Assembly (NCBI GenBank): GCA_019828565.1
Contig: JAHDYR010000012.1
Span: 186,001 to 250,000, forward strand
Source of the DNA: Carpediemonas membranifera
Taxonomy: Eukaryota > Fornicata
Direction of reading: 5' to 3'
DNA: 64,000 nt
Made by a program: the position numbers and the translations under genes
In this document: piece after piece, positions 1 through 8,300 of the stretch
Position numbering within the stretch: the first letter of the stretch is position 1
How the letters are laid out: the number at the start of each line of letters is the position of its first letter
Notes under the pieces: model-generated
Databases searched by the model: none
Seen by the model: only the letters and a program-made list of their open reading frames with translations
What the model was told of the DNA's origin: nothing

Positions 1-1365
1 ATCTGATGTCCGCGCGGCAGTATCACACCGCCCGCGCGCTCCTAGCTAGAAGCCGGGTTCCGCGCCATGCAAGGTGGCGCGGATCTCCCGGTGTGCTGCA
101 AGGGCCAGAGGCCAATGCAATACCACGGGTCCGAAGACGCCGTGGCGCACAGCTAGGATTTTGACATCATATGATGGTGGCGGACTTACCTAGTTGCCGC
201 TCCAGGGTCCCGTCGGCTCACCTGATTGATGTTGTTTAGTTCGGCACGAGAAGTGACCGAAACTGAGAGAAATCGGAGAGAGAAAGCGAAAAACGTGATC
301 TATACATGTCAAATGAGCATTGTACACAAAGTAAGTAACTGAGGTGCTTGGAAAGCCATTCTTCAAGGCTCGAAGCGTTGAATGAAAAAAAGACGAGTTC
401 ATGGTGATCGATTCAATATCTAATTTGGACGCCTTCTCATGTATTGCACAATCTCGTTGACTCAAGTATTGTAACTAGATTAAATACATAACATAGCCAG
501 TGTGGTTATGCCGGAAGTGGGAGCGGGCCGAGAGTTGAATGAGTCAAAGTGACAGTCGCAGCGCAAAACACTCAAGGCTGCTTCTGGTCCCCGCCCGCCC
601 AAGAAGGCGTACAACCACACCGCCCAACAGGACATCTCGTTCTGCCTGAGGCAGGGCTACTCGGCCGTTGACTACTAAGCACCCCACGCAACCCCCTCCT
701 TACCCTTTGCGTGAGTTGGCTCATAAATGGAACAGTCAAACTGAGTGGTCATTCGACGACTCCAGAAATTAAGGTTGGGTGTTTAAAAAATAAAGATGGG
801 TCAGCCATCCTGTATGAGCTTCTATTCTGATGCAATGGTGTGAGTTTCATCCCTCTCTGACCTCTACTCGTCATGTTCGATGTCGGTCGAAATCGAAGAT
901 CGGTCGACTCCAAACGCATACTTCCAGTGTGCGCCCGCTGGTAATGGCCCGGATCTAGATGTTAGAGGGCTATACAAGCTTTATGGCAGAGTGACAGCGA
1001 TTCGATGGTAGTAGTCGAGGTGACGGCATCGCTCAGCTTCAGACCGGGACGATTTTGAAAGTCAGGTGAACATGTCGCCAACCAAATTGATGGCCGATAC
1101 TGCTTCATAATGAGCTCTGAAGCACGCATGCATACTCTAGGGGGGGTGATGGCAGCCGCGGTGGGTTGGAACCAGGTCGACCCAGACCGGTTTGAGCTGC
1201 TTGTTGGTTGCTTGATACGAGCCACCGCAAACCACACCATCAAGCAAAATGAGCTGTACCGAGCTTATCCAACTGCACACCAAGAGTTTGTCAGTCGCGC
1301 TTTACCGTTCAGTGCGACATGACCAAGCACTTCAGTCGGTGATGTCATTTATGTCTATCGGGCAA
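1..1365. other. Intergenic stretch without a convincing gene
   Basis: I see only short overlapping open frames with no recognisable motif. The one structured item is a duplicated gene-end relic at 552-739, listed separately. The window edge may cut a gene to the left. Confidence 0.5.
552..739 (+). pseudogene. Duplicated 3' gene-end relic, copy A
   Basis: This stretch matches 44382-44575 at high identity, including the trailing non-coding bases. In both copies the plus strand encodes the end of a protein finishing ISFCLRQGYSAVDY and then TAA (676-678 here). Copy A lacks about 8 nt present in copy B near position 563, which shifts its frame. No start codon or upstream body is present. It is the decayed tail of a gene whose identity I do not recognise; an intact parent presumably lies elsewhere. 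Confidence 0.6.
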
Positions 1366-2404
1366 TCAGGGGTCATCCACTCTCTTCACCCGACCCCTGC
1401 CACGGTGGCCATCCCCACGTCCTCTCCCACGTCCTCTCTCGAACCCCCCTCTACCTCTGCCCCTGTGCGACCCGCCTCGGCCGCGGCCTCTATACCCGCC
1501 GCGACCCCTGAATCCATGGGCCCCATTCGCCCCGCCAGACGGGGTGATGGAGACTGGACGCCATGAGGGGATCGCGGGGAAGGCGGAGCAGTCGGCGCTC
1601 AGCAGCATGGGTGGGTCCTGGCTCAGTGCGTTGGCCAGGCGGTGGATGTTGGTGGCGTTGTTCTTGGCTATGTTTGTGGCCTTGATCTGTGCCTCGTCGC
1701 CCGCCTCGACCTTCTCCTCATGAAGGAGCTCGAGTGAAGTCATCCGCGTGAAGCAGACGTCACAGAGCTTCTCATAGACCTTAATAAACTCAGTCTGCCG
1801 CTCTATCGCGCTGTAGTCCACCGGTTGGCCCGTGGAGGCGAGCAGAGGGCTGGGGAGATGGGCCAGCTCGTGGAATAGCTCGGGGCAGGCTGACCCGAGG
1901 ATGTGGAGGATGTAGAGGACCGGTTCAAGCTCGATGAAGGAATACTGCGTCTGTTCGACGACTACATACGTCTCTACGAAGGGATAGAAGAGACGGAGCA
2001 GCGTCTCGGCGGCCTTGGCACTGGCATTGCGGCCGGGAATGACTAGCGCGCGAAGTAGCGCGACTCGTGCTGCTGTGTAACGGCGCTTTGGTGTGTATGG
2101 ACGCACGGAGGGAGGTGTCGAGCGCCTCCTGGTTGATTGCGGCGAGGGCTCGGCGATAAAGCTCAATGATTGCGTCGTCGGTACAGAAATGCTCTGTATC
2201 GCCGACTTCTGTCCTGAACTCATTGATTGTCTCATGGATCGGAGCTGGTTCACTGTCCTCGTCAATCTTGTCGGCATCGAGGGTGGAAATCCAGTTGTCA
2301 ATGAGCGAAAAGAGCTGCCTCACGTTGGACATGGAATCCTCAAGCATCGCATCTGAATCGATAGTTGAAACATCGTTTTGCGTTGTTTTGTCTGTTTCGC
2401 TCAT
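1366..2404 (-). CDS. RGG-box protein, two exons, probable RNA-binding
   Basis: The protein is about 334 aa once a 34-nt intron (2073-2106) is removed. Exon 1 runs 2404-2107 and starts MSETDKTTQ; exon 2 runs 2072-1366. Unspliced, the reading frame breaks inside the intron, and splicing restores it exactly. The N-terminal third is acidic and helical. The middle is a helical domain I do not recognise. The last 50-55 residues are a dense run of RGG/RG repeats ending in VKRVDDP, typical of RNA-binding or ribonucleoprotein proteins. A more upstream in-frame ATG at 2470 exists, but the MSETDK start gives a normal leader. The RNA-binding role is inferred from composition only. Confidence 0.6.
2073..2106 (-). 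other. Spliceosomal intron, 34 nt, in the RGG-box gene
   Basis: On the minus strand the intron begins GTGCGT and ends GTTACACAG. Its length is not a multiple of three, and removing it joins the two frames through a proline codon (ctc c|ca gca). The 3' end resembles the fused branch-point/3' splice site of fornicates. Confidence 0.75.
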
Positions 2405-2567
2405 TCTTCTCTCGCTGTGGGCTTGGGCAAAACTGCGTGCCAGCATTAGCACTCGTGAGACCCTCTCCACGCCTCCATCTGTCTGCTATGTTGTCATAAA
2501 GTCACTTGCCCGACGCGGAAATATCGCTATTGCCTTCCCGCCTCATCGCCTCGCATCCGAGTGAAAT

Positions 2568-3194
2568 TTATGAGCGAGCCAACTGTGCCGTCGACTCTGT
2601 GATCCCCATGCCGGGGTCCCTCTCACTATGTGCCACCCTGGGCGTGACCTCAGGCCCGTCTTCAGACTGTGTCTGCCCCGGCTCGTGCATGTTGAACTCG
2701 ACAAAGGCCCCCTGTCTCGGCGTCTCCCTCCGGCCCCCTTTCTTCTTCTGGGGCTTTGGCAGCTGCCGCACAGCAGTCGCTACCTCGAGCAGCAGGCCCT
2801 CGTGCTCGCCGTCGAGCTGCCCCCGCTTGGTCATCGCGGCCAGGAGGAGCGTGTTGTGTTGAATCATGTCCCAGAAGGAGTATGAGAGGACATGCGCCAG
2901 ATCCTCGTCGGTCATGTTCTTCAGGTGGGCCCGTGGCGCTTCTTGTGGGCCAACCTCGCCGTTTCTATACTGCTGGAGTACCATTCGGAACATGGTGTGA
3001 TTAAAAAGCTCGGTGAGAAGGCTGCTGACGTCCTCGACTTCGTCCTGCATCTCCATTGGCGGTGTCGCTGTCGCTTGGTACGAGACCACTGATACTGAGC
3101 GAGTGCGGACCCGTTTCTTCCGCCACAGCCGCTGGATCGTTTTTGCCGCCCTAATCTCCGCTACTGTGTATTGGCGTGTGCTATATCTATTCAT
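2568..3194 (-). CDS. IQ-motif protein, possible calmodulin binder
   Basis: The protein is about 208 aa if it starts at MNRYSTRQ (3194); in-frame ATGs further up at 3236 and 3317 would add a low-quality leader. Near residues 16-30 it carries AAKTIQRLWRKKR, a clear IQ motif of the calmodulin or EF-hand light chain type. The middle is helical and the C-terminal 60 residues are polar, with a KKKGGRRE basic patch. No enzyme domain is visible. Calmodulin binding is an inference from the single IQ motif. IQ proteins of this size are common in flagellates, but I cannot assign a specific family. Confidence 0.55.
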   Translation of the reverse strand: MNRYSTRQYTVAEIRAAKTIQRLWRKKRVRTRSVSVVSYQATATPPMEMQDEVEDVSSLLTELFNHTMFRMVLQQYRNGEVGPQEAPRAHLKNMTDEDLAHVLSYSFWDMIQHNTLLLAAMTKRGQLDGEHEGLLLEVATAVRQLPKPQKKKGGRRETPRQGAFVEFNMHEPGQTQSEDGPEVTPRVAHSERDPGMGITESTAQLARS

Positions 3195-3537
3195 GTATGT
3201 TATTTTGTGCCCTTTCCCGTTCATCTTTTCGTTCATATCGTCATGCAAGACAGCTCCGCAGGTTTCCCCACAAGCCACTGCCGGGACTACTGCGGGACAC
3301 ACACCCATGTCCCGCATAGAACACGCTGCCCCCGTCTATCTGGAGCACGTGTCGCACGCCTCTACAGTCCCGGCACTGCTAACCTGGAACAGAGCGACGG
3401 CACCGCCACATGGGCCCAAGGGTGGGCAATGCACGAATGCACCGATCACACGGTAACCTATAAACGCCCTGCCATTGCCCTATGTGTTAGTTTACACTAC
3501 TGGGCGGCCACCCCCACGACAATGGGGCCCGCGCGGT
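3195..3537. other. Intergenic spacer
   Basis: About 340 nt between two minus-strand genes. I see no gene or repeat in it. Confidence 0.5.
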
Positions 3538-3894
3538 TCACCATGGGAATAAGAGCTTCTTAAGGCCCCCTGCCCTGGAGTGATGGGCGGCCTGCTCAGC
3601 CTTCTCCTCGTCCGACAGGCTCAAGCAGATGGCGAGCTGCTCTTTCTCGAAGCCAAACAGTCTACAAAGCTCGCGGCGATTGTATCCAGCGCGAGAAAGG
3701 CGTCTGACGGTTCTCTTGACCTTTGGATCTGTTGGGAGTAGAAGTTTTGCACCTGGCTCTTCGATAACGCTCTGGCTTCGTCTTCGAAGCGACTGATTCT
3801 CCGAAGAACCAGCAGCTTTTTCTGGCGATGCAGCGATGTGTGTTTGTTGGTTCTGTTGTGCCTTGTTCTTTAAAATACCCTTTGAGTTTGCCAT
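3538..3894 (-). CDS. Protein phosphatase 1 inhibitor-2-like protein
   Basis: This is a small basic protein of 118 aa starting MANSKGILKNK (3894). KGILKN near the N-terminus is the SILK-type PP1-docking motif that opens inhibitor-2 (IPP-2, yeast Glc8). A second possible docking stretch, KRTVRRLS, lies in the middle, and the C-terminal half is charged and helical (KEQLAICLSLSDEEKAEQA). The canonical IPP-2 HYNE segment is not visible. The expected role is binding and modulating PP1 in the nucleus or cytoplasm. The call rests mainly on one short motif at the right place in a protein of the right character, so it stays moderate. Confidence 0.45.
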   Translation of the reverse strand: MANSKGILKNKAQQNQQTHIAASPEKAAGSSENQSLRRRSQSVIEEPGAKLLLPTDPKVKRTVRRLSRAGYNRRELCRLFGFEKEQLAICLSLSDEEKAEQAAHHSRAGGLKKLLFPW

Positions 3895-4501
3895 CTTCGT
3901 TCGTTGATTATCTGGAAGGGATACGATCCTCTCCTGAATCTGCGGGCTCCACGAGATCCACTGGGATCGTCCATGTCGGCTACAGGGCACTGATACAGCC
4001 AAGCAGGGTACCTCAATACCCAACCGAGCAGTCTTCAAGTTTCTCGTTGGTTTTGAAATATTTTGGGTTTAAGGAAATCTACCGTGCCCAGGCCGACGTC
4101 GTCCATGGCCAGGCTAGCCAATGTCCACGATCCAGTTCTCTCGATCGGCATGGCGCAGACCGTGTGCGCTCGGGCGGTGCTGAGAGAAAACAAGAATGTG
4201 GCTATCAACGGACACATCGCAGCGTCCACATTATTGCTGCAAAGCTACATCAGCCGGCCATTCTACTGATATGATTTTGCGCGCAATAGATTAAATTCGT
4301 CCATTTATGAACATGACGCCTAGTCCCGCTTTGTCTTCGCGACAGTCCAGAGGGGTTCCCACTGGCAGCAGAGATGTCCGAGGCGACCATGACGTTGGCC
4401 CTCGCCATGCAGGCTCATCCAGGCGTGTGACACATGGACCCTGACGGCGGGGTCGAGCTGGGCCGTGGCGAAGCAGAGGCCGTTGAGGACGAGATAGGGC
4501 T
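3895..4501. other. Spacer with a coding-like minus-strand stretch
   Basis: There is no complete gene here. On the minus strand, about 4500-4325 reads as an open, coding-like stretch (PYLVLNGLCFATAQLD, later VSHAWMSLHGEG) ending at a TAG near 4322, with no ATG at a sensible place. It may be the tail of a decayed gene. A short leader-like minus-strand ORF at 4229-4035 looks accidental. Confidence 0.3.
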
Positions 4502-4975
4502 CTATTGTCTGTCGCGCTCCGACAGCATGCGCCCGAAGATCTCAATATCGTCGGAAATTGCGGTCTTGAGCTCGTCAAAACTTGCGAACCGTCTGTCCAC
4601 CCTGACGAGCCAACGCAGGGCTACTCGCAGCTCAGCACCGTAGAAGTCCTTGGTGAAGTGGTGCATGAGGTGCGCCTCGATCGAGGGGCGGTCGTTCGCA
4701 AACGTCGGGTTAGTTCCTATCGACAGGACAGCCGGATGCGTCTCCCCCTTGTGGACGCCAGACAGGAACGTTGCAAAGCCTGCATATACACCCATTCGAG
4801 TGCCAATCGTTGCTTTCAGCGCCTCGTCGATGTGCTCCAGGTCCAAGTTTGCCGTGGGACAGCCAAGCTGCCTCTTTCCACGCCCAAAGCCGTGGATCAC
4901 ATGTCCAGATACTACTAAGTCAATTGGTTCCCAGACGCGAACAGCTTCTGAAGCAAGAATGCCTCCATCAGTCAT
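4502..4975 (-). CDS. RFK: Riboflavin kinase
   Basis: Flavokinase phosphorylates riboflavin with ATP to give FMN, the first step in flavin cofactor synthesis. The 157-aa protein starts MTDGGIL (4975) and is a single kinase domain, the usual eukaryotic form without a fused FAD synthetase. Visible family motifs in order are GHVIHGFGRGKRQLGCPTANL (glycine-rich nucleotide site with the PTAN Mg-binding segment), GVYAG, VLSIGTNPTF, then IEAHLMHHFTKDFYG with the catalytic glutamate. Length matches the family (about 150-160 aa). It supplies FMN for proteins such as the flavodoxin-domain protein at 43.5 kb. Confidence 0.9.
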   Translation of the reverse strand: MTDGGILASEAVRVWEPIDLVVSGHVIHGFGRGKRQLGCPTANLDLEHIDEALKATIGTRMGVYAGFATFLSGVHKGETHPAVLSIGTNPTFANDRPSIEAHLMHHFTKDFYGAELRVALRWLVRVDRRFASFDELKTAISDDIEIFGRMLSERDRQ

Positions 4976-5352
4976 TTGGTTCGTATCAGGCAAAGTCACA
5001 AACTGACTGTAAGTCGAGTCGCGATTCCGCGTTGACCAGCTTGCGGAGTCGTGTATAGTCGCCCGCACAAGCAGGACACCGGGATAGGCTGGCCGTACCT
5101 GAGGCGCTCGTCGAATGCCGGCAACTCGATTGGATGACTGGTTGTGGCCACCAGTGGAGCGAGTGCCACTACCTTCTTATAGTATCAGCAGGATCGAGGA
5201 GCATATGGGACTTTGGTTCATCGGCCCGCCCGTAAGTGTTGATCTATAATGCCTTCGGACAGTGAGACACGGCCCGACGGGCCAGGCCGTGTTTCAAGCA
5301 TCGCCCAAGTCATAACTCGTTTACATATCAGTGATAAATGCCTAAGTCGACC
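4976..5352. other. Intergenic spacer
   Basis: About 375 nt between riboflavin kinase and the 3' end of the Raptor gene. I see no gene in it. Confidence 0.5.
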
Positions 5353-8300
5353 CTACTTCGGGTCGTAGAAGCTGACACACCGCCCCCTGGTCTCGAAGCA
5401 AAGACCTGCGTTGATGGGGTGCCACTTCATTCGGCCAACCGGACTCGCCACGTTCTCCTCGATGAATGTAGTCACCGCCAGCGGCTTGATGGTGTCCAGA
5501 TGGTTGCCGGAGAAGTCATAAATCTTCACCAGCTGGTTCTTGTTGCCCGTGGCAATCAGACCCAAGCCCCGATGGACCGCCAGGGCCGTCATGCCGGGGC
5601 TGTCCTTGATAGTGACAGGGCACACGGTCGACGGTCGTGTCCCGCGTGTGTAGTCAGGGCTGGGGCCGGAGCCGAGCTTGCGGATGTCGGTGAACTCGAT
5701 CGTGCCGTCGCTGATGCCGTTGATGAGGGTATAATCATCCTGCCCACTCAGCTGCGTAACCACGGGAGTGATCGGGTTGTTAGTCATCAAATGATTATGG
5801 ATCGAGAAGACGGCCGACGCCTTAGGGTCCGAGTACGGCACCGGGGCGGCCCTCTCGTCGAAGAAGAGCGTCTGCCCGCCGGCGTCCGTCACGCCGACCA
5901 TATGATTGAAGACGGTGATGTTCGTGATGATGCGGACAGTGACATCCTGCCACAGAGTCGCCCGCTCGGCCGAAAGGTCGTAAATGGTGACGTCGCGGCC
6001 CCTCGAGACGTACAGCTTGCCCCCGTGGTAGCAGGAGCAGAGGTTGTAGGGGGAGATCGCCGGCCGGGCCGAGGGCGAGCGGGGCATCACGGTGTCCTCG
6101 AACGAGCTCACCTCGTCCAGATCGACTAGGTCAGACGCCGTCGACCCGAACATGGTGCTCTGCATGCGAGGCGGGGGCGAGGCGTTCGGGCCGGCGTTCC
6201 TAGCGCGAGTGAGTGCCCCGACGCCGAGGAAGGACTTGAACCGGGTCGCGACGCCCTGGATGGTGTGGAATGACGGGCGGTTGGCCAATGTCGCGTGTTC
6301 AGAGGCCTGGAGAGTCGACGTGACGCTCTTGAGCCAGCCCGATTGGGGGAACGGCTGCTCGCGCTCTTTGGGGGCGACCCTGAACGATGTGACGACTGCC
6401 TGGGCCCCTTTCCTGTCGTACTCGGAGAAGACGCGGATGTTATCGTCCGTGGAGAGGGTCAGTAGCATTGAGTGGGTGCAGTTTGTGTTAAGGATGTGGG
6501 TGCCGACGATCGAGTGTCGCTTCGATCGGCAGACCGTGAACGAGTTGAGCATCGTGTTACTGACGGAGTCCCACGCGTAGACGGTGCCGCGGGTCGCAAC
6601 GACGGCCTCGGGCAGCATGCTGTGAAGGTCGATTGCCTTGGCCGGACACTGGGCGAGCTCGGGGATGCCCAGACTCACGCTGGCCTCCGTGGGCCATGTG
6701 ATCTTGGGGGCGGGCGGCATGGGTCGACCTGGACCAAGCCGGGTCACCGAGCTGGCGAGGGAGGGGCCCTGCGAGGGTCTCAAGGCGGTGGGGCTCGGCG
6801 CCCGGCTCTGAACAACGCTGGGGGCGAGGCTGCGGGCGGCGTTGTGCGCGTGCATCGCCCTGACGTAGGCCCGGGTGAACTCGCTTTGCTCGGGCAGATT
6901 GGCCATCACGTCCGCGTCAGGGCCCGAACAGAGCTGCACGCCGGTGTCGATGTCGCCGGGTCTGCTGGTCCCATCGAGATACGCGTTCTCCCGGTCGATC
7001 TCGTCGTGGTAGATCGCCCAGTTCTCATCCCCAGGCAGGGAATACGGCATCGAGCTCGAGTCGTTCAGCTGGTAGCAGAAGTGATACAGCGCTCGGGCCT
7101 GCACCTCCTCGCTGAACGGCCGCATCGTCTTCACGGGCCGGGACAGGCTCTCCTTGTCGCGCGTCCAGTACTCCGTCGCCCGCAGGTCCCTGGTCAGGGG
7201 CTTGGGGCCCGCGGTAACGGGGTCCGTGCCCCTGGGCGCCATGGCGGCCATGTGGGGCATCATCGCCGGGAACTGGCTCTTGGCGCTGGTGTGGATCTGC
7301 TGGTCCTTGAGGGTGTTCGACATCACCCAGTTCCTCTCCAGCGTTCGCGAGAAGTGGTGCGTGCGTGCCTTGAGCTGCTTCTCAATGCGCCGGGCATCCT
7401 TGGGCCGGTCCTCGTCGTGGGCGTCGTGCAGCTGCTTGCTGAGGGACACCACAGTGTCCTCGGTCCGAGACTGCGGCTGGTCCGGGTCGTCCAGGACGTA
7501 CGGCTTCGTAGAGGACGTGCCAAAGGCAAAGCCTGAGGCGCAGTTCGCCGACCGGGACAGCAGCGTGGCAGAAGCCCCGCCGAACCGACACGCGGGACAC
7601 TGCTCGGCGTGGACGGACTTGAACAGTCTCAGGGTGGAGGGGGTCGCCCCAGACCCGTGGACGGGGCACTCCCGGACCTCGCTGTGGGCGTTGAACGCTG
7701 CGATCGAGGCCGCGTGCAGGTTAGTCGTGAGGAGCAGGGGCGTGCTGATGGGGGAGGAGACCAGCTCGACGATCACGGACGGGGCGTCGTCCACGGCCTT
7801 CTTGAGGGCAGCGAGGTGTGCAGCCCGGCCCTCCTTGAGGAAACCCTCCAGCTCTTTCTCCGACAGCTCCCCCAGTAGTCTGTGCCGCCGTCGGCCGGCC
7901 TCGTGGTCGGGCACGTGCGTGCGTTGGAACTGGGCGGGGGAGGCGGCGATGATGTCCGTCAGTGCCACAGCCTCGAGGGGCTGGGTGATGGCACGGCCGA
8001 CGGTGGCGATGGCGTCGACCCCGTCGTGCGCGAGGTGGTACAAGGCCGAGTGGACTTGGGCGAAGGCCGCGTCGACGTCGCCCTCGGTGGTGAGGTCCTC
8101 GCTCACGCAGCTGGGGGTGGCTGGTACGTCGATCCAGGAGCGCCCGTCGACGCTGGGGGTTGCGGTCCCGGGGCTGGCCATGCCCGAGAGATGGGTGAGT
8201 CCTGAGTGGGTTACGGAGAGATGCAGCGTGCTGGCCAGGTCAACCTCGGCCCCATTGACCGCGTTCTCCGTCTTCTTGCTGATGAGTACGGCGAGCGCCC

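Noticed and set aside
962-1566. Overlapping short ORFs on both strands upstream of the RGG-box gene
   Set aside because: None has a motif, and the last part is antisense to the RGG repeats.
4035-4229. 64-codon minus-strand ORF with a signal-peptide-like start
   Set aside because: It has no mature domain and weak codon quality, and it sits in a spacer with a decayed stretch.
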